A DNA stretch of 64,000 nucleotides from Spirochaetota bacterium (GTDB lineage Bacteria > Spirochaetota > Brevinematia > Brevinematales > Brevinemataceae): assembly GCA_030154445.1 (NCBI GenBank), contig JAGUQW010000011.1, positions 62,001-126,000 on the forward strand. Direction: 5' to 3'. Below the pieces are notes generated by a model. It saw nothing but the letters and a program-made list of their open reading frames with translations. It was not told the DNA's origin and ran no database searches. Below are positions 7,739-17,175 of this stretch, piece by piece; position 1 is the first letter of the stretch, and each line of letters opens with the position of its first letter. Position numbers and translations under genes: made by a program.

Positions 7739-10700
7739 TTATTCAGCAAATAGTAAATCTTCAGATTCATCAAAGGCAACACTGACTACTTTGGAACAAC
7801 CGAGCTCTTCCATAGTAACACCAAATAACACATCACATACTTCAAGAGTAGATTTGGAGTGAGATACAACAACAAATTGACTTGTTCCTTTGAATCGTAC
7901 CAAAAGTCTTTTGAAACGATCAATATTTTCATCGTCAAGAGGTGCATCCATTTCGTCTAAGATAACAAAAGGAGTTGGCTTTAGTTCTAAAATAGAAAAA
8001 ATAACGGCGATTGCAACCATAGCACGCTGTCCTCCAGAAAGAAGACTAACATTTTGAAATTTTTGTCCCGGAGGTTCTGCCATAATATCAATTCCAGAGC
8101 GTAAAGGATCTTCTTTATCTTTAAGAATAAGATCAGCTTTTCCACCATTAAAGAGTTCTGAAAATAAGGTACGGAATGATTTTCTGATTTGTTCAAAAGC
8201 AACTACAAATTTTTCTGCAGATTCTTTATTTGTATCATTGATGAGCATTTCGGTATCATTAGTAGCTTTTTCTATATCTTCTTTCTGATAAATTAAAGTA
8301 GCATATTGTTCTTTAGTAGTTTGAAATTGTTCAATAGCAAGAAGGTTCACATTACCCATTTGGTGAAGTTTATCGCGATACTGCCTAATACGATTATTCA
8401 AAAGATCTGTGGTTTCCTCTTTGTCTAAAGTAATATCAGTATCACTAATGTTGAACTGTTCTTTTAGTGCATGTACCATAGTAAGCATAGTAGCTTTTCT
8501 TTCAGAAAGAGAGCCCTCGATTTCACTTTCTCTCATACGCAATTTATTAAATTGTTCTACATTTTCTTTATGCATATGTTCTAGTACTTTTTTAGTTTGT
8601 CTGAGATCCGCAATATCTGTAAAATGTTGCTTCATATCCTCTTGGATTCTAGTCAATTCTGGATTAAGTTCATCTTGTTCTATTAATAGGTCTTCTATTT
8701 CTTCTTGTAACTCAGTATTTCTTTTAGTAATTTGATACGCATCATGTTCAAAATTTGTAATTTGTCTACGATAGTCTGTGATACGCTCCTCAAGAGTTTT
8801 CATATCATTTTGCAATGCTTTGCTTTGTGTTTCTGTACTATTATAATTGATACGAGCATTGGTGAGTTCTTCTTGAAATTGGTAATTTTTATTTCTGATA
8901 TCTGTTAATTTTTTATCATAATCACTCACGATAGTTTCAATTTTTTCAAGCTTACTACTGTTAGTAATCATTTGAGATTTTTCAAGTTCAAATATTCCTT
9001 GAGCTTGGGTTTTTTGATAAGATAATTGAGCAATATTTTTTTCAGTTTTAATATATTCTTTTTGTGATGATTTGTGTAGTATATCAATTTCTGCAACTTG
9101 TTGAAAGATGACATTTTCTTTTTGTGATACTTTATCAAGATTTTGTCTTACTATAGTAAGATTAGCTCTTGCATTTTCTAAAGATAGAGCAATTTGCTCC
9201 ATCTTTTCAGAAAGAATAATCTTCTCAGAAAAAGTTCCACCCTCACCAAAAATATCACTTAGCAAAAGAGTATAAGCATCTTCATGAGCGTTAATAGTAT
9301 TACGCAGTTCATTGAACATATCCTTAGTAATAGGAGATCCTTTTTGAACGATTTCTTGAGATTTGTCTAGTAATGCAATTAATGAGGATTTTCGTATAGA
9401 ATAATCTGTTTGAAAATCTTTTAGTTTGACAATTTGTTGATCCATGTTAGTAAGAATTATTTTGTCACACTCCTTAGATTGTTCAATAATTTTTTTGTAG
9501 TCTTTTTCTAATAATAGTATTTCTTGTTCTATAGCATGGATTTGTGATACAATAGTATTTTTTTCTGTAGAAACTAGTTCTTTTTCTTGTTGTACAATTT
9601 CTAATTTTTTTTGTAATTGTTGAAACTCTTGTTCTTCTTCTTGAAGATATTGTGTTTTTAATTTAATTTCATCTTCCAAAGAAATAATTGTTGATTCTTG
9701 TACATAAAGTTGCCCTTGAAGTTCAGCAATTTTTTTGCGTATATTATTGATGTCATCATGGCTTAATACTTTTTTGAATCCATGTTCTTTAGATAATTCT
9801 AATAAATTTTCTTCTAATTGTAAGGATTTATTTTTTAGTTCTTGTTGAGATGCTTCTGCAGTATCAAGTATTTTTTTAGCTAGTTGCTGTTTTTTTTCTG
9901 CATCAGTAATTGCATCTTGCTTTTCTAATAAGATGTCTTCCCATTCTTCAATACGCTCGAGATCTTGTTTGGATCTGATTGTTATTTCATGCAAGCGAAC
10001 ATTACTATCTGCAATATTTTTTTTTGCTGATTCATAACGAATCTTGGATGCAGACAGTTCTTTTTCTAGTTTAATATTTTGTTCATTCATATGACCAAAT
10101 TGGGATTCTTTTTCTCCCAAAGAAGCATCAGAAAGTTTTATTTGTTCTTCAATTTCATTTAATTTGATAGTCATAGGAGCAAGAGCTTCTTTTAATTTGA
10201 TAATTTCATTTTCACGACGAGTTATTTCTCTTTTCATGTTATTAACACGAGCAACTTCAAATTTTACTTCCATTTCACGAAGTTCATTATTAATTGTATT
10301 ATAATTTTCGGCATCTACTGCTTGAATTTCTAAAATATTGATTTCTTTTTCCAAACGATCAATAGTTTCTTGTAATCGTTCTAAGTTTTCACGAGCTTGT
10401 GCTAATTTTTTTTCAGCTTCTTCTTTTCTAAATTTGAATTTGGAAATACCTGCAAAATCTTCAAACAAAATCCGTCTATCTTCTGCAGATTCTGATAAAA
10501 GTCTATCGATTTTACCTTGTTCAAAGATAGCATAGGAATCTTTCCCCACACCAGTATCAAGAAATAGTTCTGTAGTATCTTTTAGACGAGAACGAACCCC
10601 ATTAACAAAATATTGTCCTTCTCCAGAACGAAAAACACGCCTACCTATAGAAACTTCTGGAAAGTCAAGAGGGAGCCATTTAAGTTCGTTGTTAAAAGTT

Positions 10701-10951
10701 AACGCAACATCTGCCATTCCTGAGGCAGTACGGTGTTTTGTTCCAGCAAAAATAATATCTTGCATTTTTTCACCGCGAAGAGAACGGGCACTTTGTTCAC
10801 CTAGTACCCATTTCATTGATTCTACAACATTAGATTTACCACAACCGTTAGGTCCTACAATTCCAGTAATTCCTTCAGAAAATTCTATATATGTTCTTGT
10901 ACCAAACGATTTGAAGCCAGATATTTCTAAAGATTTTAAATAAATACTCAT
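7739..10951 (-). CDS. smc: Chromosome segregation ATPase SMC, with atypically short hinge region
   Basis: ATPase that organises and segregates the chromosome. The N-terminal head has Walker A (GPNGCGKSN) and the C-terminal head has the signature LLSGGQRAMVAIAV and Walker B FVILDEMDAP. Between them are two long coiled coils rich in Lys, Glu and Gln. At 1070 residues it is about 100 shorter than typical bacterial SMC. In mid-protein I see only ~60 non-coiled residues (around ALLDKSQEIVQKGSPITK and LLLSDIFGEGGTFSEK) instead of the usual ~150-residue hinge with its glycine motifs. The start at 10951 (MSIYLKSLEI) is chosen because AAGGG lies five bases upstream. No scpA or scpB is in the window. 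Confidence 0.95.
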   Translation of the reverse strand: MSIYLKSLEISGFKSFGTRTYIEFSEGITGIVGPNGCGKSNVVESMKWVLGEQSARSLRGEKMQDIIFAGTKHRTASGMADVALTFNNELKWLPLDFPEVSIGRRVFRSGEGQYFVNGVRSRLKDTTELFLDTGVGKDSYAIFEQGKIDRLLSESAEDRRILFEDFAGISKFKFRKEEAEKKLAQARENLERLQETIDRLEKEINILEIQAVDAENYNTINNELREMEVKFEVARVNNMKREITRRENEIIKLKEALAPMTIKLNEIEEQIKLSDASLGEKESQFGHMNEQNIKLEKELSASKIRYESAKKNIADSNVRLHEITIRSKQDLERIEEWEDILLEKQDAITDAEKKQQLAKKILDTAEASQQELKNKSLQLEENLLELSKEHGFKKVLSHDDINNIRKKIAELQGQLYVQESTIISLEDEIKLKTQYLQEEEQEFQQLQKKLEIVQQEKELVSTEKNTIVSQIHAIEQEILLLEKDYKKIIEQSKECDKIILTNMDQQIVKLKDFQTDYSIRKSSLIALLDKSQEIVQKGSPITKDMFNELRNTINAHEDAYTLLLSDIFGEGGTFSEKIILSEKMEQIALSLENARANLTIVRQNLDKVSQKENVIFQQVAEIDILHKSSQKEYIKTEKNIAQLSYQKTQAQGIFELEKSQMITNSSKLEKIETIVSDYDKKLTDIRNKNYQFQEELTNARINYNSTETQSKALQNDMKTLEERITDYRRQITNFEHDAYQITKRNTELQEEIEDLLIEQDELNPELTRIQEDMKQHFTDIADLRQTKKVLEHMHKENVEQFNKLRMRESEIEGSLSERKATMLTMVHALKEQFNISDTDITLDKEETTDLLNNRIRQYRDKLHQMGNVNLLAIEQFQTTKEQYATLIYQKEDIEKATNDTEMLINDTNKESAEKFVVAFEQIRKSFRTLFSELFNGGKADLILKDKEDPLRSGIDIMAEPPGQKFQNVSLLSGGQRAMVAIAVIFSILELKPTPFVILDEMDAPLDDENIDRFKRLLVRFKGTSQFVVVSHSKSTLEVCDVLFGVTMEELGCSKVVSVAFDESEDLLFAE

Positions 10952-10977
10952 ACATGCCCTTATCATTTATTATTTGT

Positions 10978-11007
10978 ATTATACACCTAAAAATGATTGC
11001 TTGTAAA
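10978..11007 (-). promoter_or_regulatory. Sigma-70 promoter for smc
   Basis: On the minus strand, TTTACA, 18 bases, TATAAT, about 27 bases before the smc start. Confidence 0.6.
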
Positions 11008-11044
11008 GTAGTAATTTAAATTGTTATTTTTTTGGTTTAATATA

Positions 11045-11073
11045 TTGAATAGAAATTGTATTTGTGTTATAAT
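11045..11073 (+). promoter_or_regulatory. Sigma-70 promoter for the small exported protein gene
   Basis: TTGAAT, 17 bases, TATAAT. It lies 46 bases before the start at 11120, which itself has AAGGA at a normal distance. Confidence 0.7.
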
Positions 11074-11119
11074 TTGATTGAAATAGGGTATATTTTAATC
11101 AAAAAGGAAAGATATACAA

Positions 11120-11497
11120 ATGAAGATATTCACATTATTAGTAACATGTTTAATACTTTCTCTACTTCAAGTACACAAATTCACTGTAAATAAATCTAAT
11201 TTATTTTCTAATAGAGTGTCAAATCAAAATTTTAACTATAAATATAACTACCTACATTTTAGTAATAATGGTAGACGATTACAGATATATAATGATCATA
11301 CAGATTCGTCTCTGGTATTAATATTAGATTCTGTATATACATCTTCTAAAGCTGTATATAAAACATTAGATGGTAACTTTTTGGGAATAGTACTAATAGA
11401 TTCTTCTATATATGTAACGAAAATAGTAAATACTATGATAAATATAAATTTTGAAAATATTTATTTTATTGGTATTCAAGAAAAGTTTTTTTTGTAA
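11120..11497 (+). CDS. Small exported protein of unknown function
   Basis: I do not recognise this 125-residue protein. It starts with a hydrophobic signal-like segment (MKIFTLLVTCLILSLLQV), followed by a polar region rich in Asn, Ser and Tyr with alternating hydrophobic residues suggesting beta strands. There is no lipobox cysteine at the right place (Cys10 lies inside the hydrophobic stretch) and no second membrane segment. It has its own consensus promoter, a ribosome site and a terminator at 11598-11628, so it is a complete single-gene transcription unit. That supports it being real although nothing indicates its job. Confidence 0.65.
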   Translation: MKIFTLLVTCLILSLLQVHKFTVNKSNLFSNRVSNQNFNYKYNYLHFSNNGRRLQIYNDHTDSSLVLILDSVYTSSKAVYKTLDGNFLGIVLIDSSIYVTKIVNTMININFENIYFIGIQEKFFL

Positions 11498-11597
11498 TTT
11501 TACACTATATAGATAGTATATTATGAAATTTATTCACTTTATTTTTATGATATTTAAAAAAATATAATATTTTCAGTATAGGTTTTAAAATTTAATT

Positions 11598-11628
11598 TCT
11601 CTTATAATTATTTATAAGAGATTTTTTT
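11598..11628 (+). terminator. AT-rich terminator after the small exported protein gene
   Basis: A perfect 10-bp inverted repeat (TCTCTTATAA and TTATAAGAGA, loop TTAT) is followed by seven T. The rest of 11500-11760 is AT-rich spacer with no further gene that I can see. Confidence 0.6.
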
Positions 11629-11761
11629 ATTTTAAAATTATTTTATATGTTATGTAAAGATTTTTTTTATGTTACCGAATTATTTTAATAGATTAAAAAT
11701 AGATACATCATGAAAGTGTGTCTTATTAAAATAAAATACTATTAACATACTGGAGGACTCC

Positions 11762-13321
11762 ATGTTGAATGTTGTAAAAAAGGCAACAAAAGTTGTACCT
11801 GTATTACTAGTTGTTTTGATAATATCAAGTATATCACCTGTATTTACTCAACAAGCAGCTCGTATTACAAAAGATAATGCAACCAAATATCTATACGGTA
11901 TTACTTCATGGTATGGTAATGATTTTAACGATCAAACTACTGCCAGTGGTGCGAAATATGCTCCAGATACTTTAACAGGGGCACATAGATCTTTACCTTT
12001 TGGTACGAGAATAGAGGTCGAAAATCTCAGTAATGGTAAAAAAGTTGAAGTTATTATTAATGATAGAGGGCCTTTTGAACAAAACAGAGTGTTGAATTTA
12101 TCAAAACAAGCTGCTACTATACTTGAATTTATTGCAGAAGGAACAACTTTTGTTAAAATTACTATCTTAGAATTAGGTACTTCTTTACCTTCTCCTATAG
12201 GTTTGCCTACCCCTCCAATAGGAAAAGATATTCCTTATAATCTTGCTAATACTCCTACTAACAATGTTACACCGGAAAAAGAAGAGGATACATTTCCTGT
12301 TGATACTGAAGAAGAATATACAGAAGCTGAAGATTATGAAGAACTTGCTAGTGATGATTTATTTAATAGTAATGATGAGCTATTTGCTAATATTGATGAT
12401 GAATTAGATTTTATGGATGATGATTTTCAATCAGAATTAGTAAATAAAGATTCAGAATTAAAAGCACAAGTGATTTCAAACTCTCCTTCAAGTTTTGCTA
12501 ATAATAATCCTGCTGTAGAGGCTACTGGTTTTATTAGTGATACAAATGATATTCTTATAGATGATCCTTTGTCAAATATTACTATTGGTCCAGATGATGA
12601 GTATGTAGCAGTATCCCATGCTACACCAGAAGCTTTAAATAGTATCCCTAATAAAATAACATCGTCAGAAAAGCAATTGTTAGAAGATAATATTGATGAT
12701 GATCCTTTTTCAGATCTATTTAATGAAAGTTCAGATCCTTATAGTTTTCAAGATGAAATTGCTAATAGTTTAGTATCACCTACAGCACCAACGAATGCTC
12801 AAGATACTGCTTATAATTTAGATGCAAGCCCTACTAATGATCGTAGAGATACTCTATTACCTTTATCTGAAGAAGATGACTATGGGTATGATATTTCTGA
12901 GTATCCTCAGTCAGAACCACCAGTAAGTCCACCAACACCTAAAGAAAAAGTACCAGAACCACCAGTAAGTCCACTAACATCTGAAGAAAAAGTACCAGAA
13001 CCACCAGTAAGTCCACTAACATCTGAAGAAAAAAATACAGAACCTTTTACACCACAAAAAATAGGTAATCATTATATTATTCAATTGGGTGCTTTTAGTA
13101 AACAAAAAAATGCCTTGGAACTTTATAATTCATTGCGAGAGGCTGGTTTTAATGCTTATATTACAGATATAAAAATTAAAAATAAAAATCTAATGCGTGT
13201 TCGTGTAGGTTATTTTACAAATATTGATGAAGCATTAAAAAGTTCTCAAGAATTAGAAAAAATCCATCAAATTGAAAATAGAATTATTAAAGTTGATTAT
13301 GAAAAAGAGAATAACATTTAA
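11762..13321 (+). CDS. rlpA: RlpA-type double-psi beta-barrel protein with SPOR domain
   Basis: Exported septal/cell-wall protein; characterised RlpA proteins are lytic transglycosylases acting on peptidoglycan lacking stem peptides. The 519 residues comprise a signal or anchor segment (residues ~12-30), a DPBB domain at ~40-140 (GITSWYGNDF, TASGAKY, LPFGTRIEVENL, VIINDRGPF), a ~270-residue acidic low-complexity linker full of Asp and Glu, three 14-residue Pro-rich repeats, and a C-terminal SPOR domain (~440-515, YIIQLGAFSKQKNALELY) that binds denuded glycans at the division site. The mature N-terminus has no lipobox cysteine, unlike classical RlpA. GGAGG precedes the ATG; a strong terminator follows. 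Confidence 0.9.
   Translation: MLNVVKKATKVVPVLLVVLIISSISPVFTQQAARITKDNATKYLYGITSWYGNDFNDQTTASGAKYAPDTLTGAHRSLPFGTRIEVENLSNGKKVEVIINDRGPFEQNRVLNLSKQAATILEFIAEGTTFVKITILELGTSLPSPIGLPTPPIGKDIPYNLANTPTNNVTPEKEEDTFPVDTEEEYTEAEDYEELASDDLFNSNDELFANIDDELDFMDDDFQSELVNKDSELKAQVISNSPSSFANNNPAVEATGFISDTNDILIDDPLSNITIGPDDEYVAVSHATPEALNSIPNKITSSEKQLLEDNIDDDPFSDLFNESSDPYSFQDEIANSLVSPTAPTNAQDTAYNLDASPTNDRRDTLLPLSEEDDYGYDISEYPQSEPPVSPPTPKEKVPEPPVSPLTSEEKVPEPPVSPLTSEEKNTEPFTPQKIGNHYIIQLGAFSKQKNALELYNSLREAGFNAYITDIKIKNKNLMRVRVGYFTNIDEALKSSQELEKIHQIENRIIKVDYEKENNI
12914..13039 (+). repeat. Three tandem 42-bp repeats inside rlpA
   Basis: Three consecutive 42-bp units begin at 12914, 12956 and 12998; the last is imperfect. 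Each encodes a 14-residue unit of the form EPPVSPLTSEEKVP just before the SPOR domain. In-frame units like this can change number by slippage without breaking the gene. Confidence 0.9.
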
Positions 13322-13331
13322 TATGTATGTT

Positions 13332-13365
13332 AAAAACACTCCCTTATAGAGGGAGTGTTTTTTTT
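13332..13365. terminator. Bidirectional terminator between rlpA and the hydrolase gene
   Basis: AAAAACACTCCC pairs with GGGAGTGTTTTT around a short loop. T-runs lie on both strands, so it can serve both convergent genes. Confidence 0.9.
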
Positions 13366-13379
13366 AACATAATTTTTAT

Positions 13380-14303
13380 TTATAATGTTTTCAAGAAATC
13401 AACTATTTCTTGAGCAACTTGATTTTTTGTATGAATATAAGTAAATAGCTTATGTCTTTTAGAGTAAGGGTCTATGGAAAGGGGTGTATCAAGAAGTACT
13501 TCTTTAATAGAAGAAGAATTTATACGTTTTTTAACATATAGTAAATCTTCAAAGATAGCTGTTTTATCTCCCTTTTCATGGATTAGTAAACAAGGTATTG
13601 TAATGTGATGGAGATTTTGCCTTGTTTTTTTTAAGCCTAAATTCATAGAATGTAGTGTTAATCCAAAATGAAATTCTCGAGGAGATCCATAATTTTCTAC
13701 GAGTTTTCTTTCTTTATAATATTTATTATTTGTAGACAAGCCTTTTTTGGGGATTAAAAACACCAAGAGCCCTGATAACATTATTCCAATATTTCTAATA
13801 ACACTGTTTTTCTTATGAATTAGATTTATAGGTGTTGCTACAGAAATCAATCCGTTTAAAAAAGATAAAGATGGTGCTATTGTTAATGCCAAAGCTCCTC
13901 CTTGAGAATGACCTGCAAGGACGATTTTTGTATACCCTTGATTGTGGATCAAAGATCTTTGAAATGCTACCTTCAAACTATCTTCCCATAAGTATACTTG
14001 TTGGCTAGTAAGATCTTCATAAGAATTAGAAGCATTAGGAAGAATAGGGGCATAAACATCCCACTCATCTTGTAATACTTTTTGAGCTGTATCATGAAAG
14101 ATACTGGGGTGAGAATACATTCCATGGAGCATTATTAAGAGAGATTTGTTTCCTTCTTTTTTGGACCAAAAATCGTGATGAGTAGAAAATTCTTTCGTTA
14201 ATATTTCTTTATCTGGTCTTTGATGTAAGTATAATGTTTGAGTAGACACAATCGCAAAAACAACAGCTATCGTTGATATTATTATCAATGTTATTATCAT
14301 CAT
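13380..14303 (-). CDS. Membrane-anchored alpha/beta hydrolase (esterase/lipase-like)
   Basis: Probable carboxylester hydrolase. It has an N-terminal hydrophobic segment (residues 2-20) that anchors or exports it. An oxyanion-type LIMLHGMYSH follows at ~56-65, then the nucleophile elbow GHSQGG with Ser133. The last third carries an Asp-containing stretch (IHEKGDKTA) and a late histidine (RHKLF) that could complete the triad. The length of 307 residues is normal for monoacylglycerol lipase-like enzymes; the substrate is unknown. It follows dprA by four bases and its ribosome site lies at the dprA end, so it is the last gene of the TPR-dprA-hydrolase operon. Confidence 0.8.
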   Translation of the reverse strand: MMIITLIIISTIAVVFAIVSTQTLYLHQRPDKEILTKEFSTHHDFWSKKEGNKSLLIMLHGMYSHPSIFHDTAQKVLQDEWDVYAPILPNASNSYEDLTSQQVYLWEDSLKVAFQRSLIHNQGYTKIVLAGHSQGGALALTIAPSLSFLNGLISVATPINLIHKKNSVIRNIGIMLSGLLVFLIPKKGLSTNNKYYKERKLVENYGSPREFHFGLTLHSMNLGLKKTRQNLHHITIPCLLIHEKGDKTAIFEDLLYVKKRINSSSIKEVLLDTPLSIDPYSKRHKLFTYIHTKNQVAQEIVDFLKTL

Positions 14304-14306
14304 AAC

Positions 14307-15452
14307 CTAACCCTTTTTAATATAAATTTGTCCTGGTTTTTGGATGATAAGACCTCTGATCTCCATCATAGTGAGTAGTCCATTTAATGTAGAAATATTC
14401 ATTTCTAGAGTTCTTGAAATCTCATCAATGTGAATATGTTCGTAAGCTAATTCCAATATTTTTACTTCTTCTGTAGATAAAGAATATTGGTTTTCTTCTA
14501 CAATTTCTTCTACAAGATCTTCTTTTTTTATTATTTGAGAACTATCTTGAGCTAAAAATTGAATTGTTTCCAAATTTGGATTTGATTTTAATACATCTTG
14601 AATAATATCTATAGGATTTAAAGCTAATTTGGTACCTTTTTGGATTAAAATATTTGTACCACTATTTTGATTGATCATAGGATTTCCTGGTACAGCATAA
14701 ACATCTTTCCCTTGTTCTGAAGCTATATTTACAGTGATCATAGTTCCTGATTTTTCTGGTGCTTGTATGACACAAACAGCTTGAGATAATCCACTAACAA
14801 TACGATTTCTTCGTGGAAATCTCCATTTAGTTGATGTCATTCCTGGTGGATATTCAGATATTAAAACACCTTTCTCTCTTATTTTTTGAAAAAGATAAGA
14901 GGAGCTGGAAGGATATACTGTATCGATTGCAGTACCGAGAACACCAATGGTATACCCTTCATGCTTTAATACTGTATCAGAAGCAATAGCATCGTGACCT
15001 TTTGCCAGTCCGCTTACTACGCCCAAACCATATTGTGCAAAAGTTTTGCAAAACCATTTGTTAATCTCTTCTGCTTCAGGAGTAGAATTTCTTGTTCCTA
15101 TTACCGCAATAAGAGGGATTGTTGGATTCATGATTCCTTGAGAATAAAGCAAATAAGGAGGGTCTATAATATCTTTTAGTAAGGGAGGATAGAGAGAACT
15201 ATTATGAGGAATAAAATTTATCTTTTTTTGTTCACATTGTTCTATAATAATATCAGCTTGTTTTTTCATATTAAGAAGTATTTTTTTAGCTAGTTCTGTT
15301 TTGAGACCTAATAGATTCATTTGATAGTTAAGATCACATTCTAAAAATTCACTGATATCGTTAAATTTTTTTTTGATGCTTATAAAACGATTATAACCAA
15401 TAATATCTGTAGCAGAAAAGGCAATAAGAGTGTACAAATATTTGTCTATCAT
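14307..15452 (-). CDS. dprA: DNA processing protein DprA (Smf)
   Basis: Binds incoming single-stranded DNA during natural transformation and loads RecA. The 381-residue protein has an N-terminal helical region, then the Rossmann-like DprA domain with the diagnostic stretches AVIGTRNST, VSGLAKGHDAIA, GVLGTAIDTVYP and FPRRNRIVSGLS, and the QAPEKSGTMITVNIA region. A winged-helix-like C-terminus follows (residues ~320-380, LELAYEHIHIDEISRTLEMN). Its ATG directly follows the stop of the upstream TPR gene, so translation is coupled. A short comEC near 61.9-63.1 kb fits a partial DNA-uptake system. Confidence 0.95.
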   Translation of the reverse strand: MIDKYLYTLIAFSATDIIGYNRFISIKKKFNDISEFLECDLNYQMNLLGLKTELAKKILLNMKKQADIIIEQCEQKKINFIPHNSSLYPPLLKDIIDPPYLLYSQGIMNPTIPLIAVIGTRNSTPEAEEINKWFCKTFAQYGLGVVSGLAKGHDAIASDTVLKHEGYTIGVLGTAIDTVYPSSSSYLFQKIREKGVLISEYPPGMTSTKWRFPRRNRIVSGLSQAVCVIQAPEKSGTMITVNIASEQGKDVYAVPGNPMINQNSGTNILIQKGTKLALNPIDIIQDVLKSNPNLETIQFLAQDSSQIIKKEDLVEEIVEENQYSLSTEEVKILELAYEHIHIDEISRTLEMNISTLNGLLTMMEIRGLIIQKPGQIYIKKG

Positions 15453-16373
15453 CTAATTGATACCTAGTTTTTGAGTGCTGTATAATATTTCCAAATTATT
15501 TCTAATAACTTTTAATTTATAATCCAAAACTCCAATATTTAATTCTTTTCTGGTAAAATATTTTTTATTCTTGAGTTCTAAGATAAGAGCTTCTGTTTGT
15601 TCATAGATGCGTCGAGCTTTGTTACGCTCTCCCTGATCATAATAGATACGAGCGACTCCTAATAAAGAATCAATATGTTCTGGATCTTTGTCTATAATCT
15701 GTAAAAATAGAGGAAGTGCTTGTTGGTAGAGACCTTGATCTGTATATATTAAGGCAAGGCCATACATAGTATTAATACTATTGGGTTTGGTTAACAGTGT
15801 TAATTTGAGAAATCTTATCGCTGATTCTCCTGCTTGTGATTTCTCAGAGCCTGCAGGGAGCGTTTGATAAAGGGCAAGGTAAGATGAAGATAGTAATTGT
15901 GTGGTTGAGGAATCATTTGGATTGATACTATAAGAGCGTTGGAGATTTGTAAGAGCTTGAAAAATCATCCCATTTTGTAATTGAACGCGTCCCAAAGAAT
16001 ATAAATACTTTTGCAGACTACTATCGATAAATACTTCTTGAGTAGCAAGCTTGATAAATTCTTTTGTTTCATCTAATAATTCAATAGCTTTTTCTTTTTT
16101 GGCTAGATCATTATTGATTCTATTGACATATTCATTACTAAAAGTAATATCTGTGTTAATTTTTTCTTGTAAGGATGTTTTTTTGGTAAAAATACCAAAA
16201 ATATTCATAGCCCCTCCTTCTCGGAGAGAAGAAATGTTTGCTAAATTTGCTCTATTTATTTTTTGAGCTTTACGAATAGCACGGTCTACTGGATCCATAG
16301 ATACTCCAAGCATGTAACCGATAACACCACCTAGGAGAATTAATAAAAAATAAGAACCACCTTTGAATTTCAT
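15453..16373 (-). CDS. Membrane-anchored TPR protein
   Basis: Unnamed 306-residue protein with one N-terminal transmembrane segment (YFLLILLGGVIGYMLGV, residues ~8-24) and a charged coiled stretch. Tetratricopeptide repeats follow from ~110 to ~270 (YSLGRVQLQNGMIFQALTNL, ALIYTDQGLYQQALPLFLQI, ARIYYDQGERNKARRIYEQ). The TPR face suggests a role in assembling an envelope complex. It is first in an operon with dprA and the hydrolase, driven by the promoter at 16401-16430, with AAGGA before the ATG. No specific function is known to me. Confidence 0.8.
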   Translation of the reverse strand: MKFKGGSYFLLILLGGVIGYMLGVSMDPVDRAIRKAQKINRANLANISSLREGGAMNIFGIFTKKTSLQEKINTDITFSNEYVNRINNDLAKKEKAIELLDETKEFIKLATQEVFIDSSLQKYLYSLGRVQLQNGMIFQALTNLQRSYSINPNDSSTTQLLSSSYLALYQTLPAGSEKSQAGESAIRFLKLTLLTKPNSINTMYGLALIYTDQGLYQQALPLFLQIIDKDPEHIDSLLGVARIYYDQGERNKARRIYEQTEALILELKNKKYFTRKELNIGVLDYKLKVIRNNLEILYSTQKLGIN

Positions 16374-16400
16374 TGATATTCCTTAATATTATTTATATAT

Positions 16401-16430
16401 ATTATATGTATAATTGTCCAAAAGTGTCAA
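16401..16430 (-). promoter_or_regulatory. Sigma-70 promoter for the TPR-dprA-hydrolase operon
   Basis: On the minus strand, a consensus TTGACA, 18 bases, then a consensus TATAAT. Confidence 0.75.
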
Positions 16431-16456
16431 TAATCTCTATATATAATAAAACATAT

Positions 16457-16485
16457 TTGATAAAAATAACTTAATATAGTATTTT
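16457..16485 (+). promoter_or_regulatory. Possible promoter for the beta-barrel protein gene
   Basis: TTGATA, 17 bases, TATTTT, 27 bases before the start at 16513. The -10 box is imperfect, so this is only moderately supported. Confidence 0.4.
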
Positions 16486-16512
16486 TGATTGAATACAATT
16501 AGGAGAGAATAA

Positions 16513-17175
16513 ATGAATCGTAAATTATTAGTATTAGGGTTATTGGTAGGAATTTTACAATCGGGACTAATTTTTGCTAAATACACAGCAGGTAGTATAG
16601 GTACATCAACAAGATTTATGGGAGTACATAATATAAAAGCACCGAAAGATTCTGATCACAAAGATTTTGGATACAGTATGAGCTTGCTGGAATTCTTTCC
16701 TCAAGAAAGAAAAGGGCTTTTAGGCTATAGTTCTTATATTCAAATTAGATTTGCAACACCTTTTGCGAAGTGTCAACGGATAGATACTTTTATGAATGAA
16801 TTTCGTTGGGGTTTTTTATTTGGTGGATCTAGTCGTTTGATTAATACGATCAAAGAAGATACAGGGAAAGGATGGGGTCTTTTCTTAAATGGAGGGATGA
16901 CTGTAGATTTGGCATCTATAGAGCGTTATGTAGATATGAATATTGAAGATATTAACACACCTGTAAATCTGGGTGCAGAATTATCACTAAGAGCTGTATA
17001 TAATTTTACAAAATATTCTGCAATTACCTTTGGTATAGATATTGGTTATATCATGAGTTTTTCTTATTTCAATAAGCTAGAATCAATAACATCTGGATTT
17101 GAATTTCCTGACATAAATGATGTGCGTTTTGATCATGCCTTAGTTTATGGATTGACTGTAGGATTTTTGTTTTAA
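16513..17175 (+). CDS. Predicted outer-membrane beta-barrel protein
   Basis: Unrecognised 220-residue exported protein. Residues 1-22 are a signal peptide (MNRKLLVLGLLVGILQSGLIFA). The rest alternates hydrophobic and polar residues in strand-like stretches (YIQIRFATPF, WGFLFGGSS, GLFLNGGMTVDL, SAITFGIDIGYIMSF). The protein ends in GLTVGFLF, and a terminal aromatic residue is typical of proteins inserted by BamA. That supports an outer-membrane barrel, but no named family is evident. Its last four bases overlap the end of convergent maf. Confidence 0.7.
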   Translation: MNRKLLVLGLLVGILQSGLIFAKYTAGSIGTSTRFMGVHNIKAPKDSDHKDFGYSMSLLEFFPQERKGLLGYSSYIQIRFATPFAKCQRIDTFMNEFRWGFLFGGSSRLINTIKEDTGKGWGLFLNGGMTVDLASIERYVDMNIEDINTPVNLGAELSLRAVYNFTKYSAITFGIDIGYIMSFSYFNKLESITSGFEFPDINDVRFDHALVYGLTVGFLF

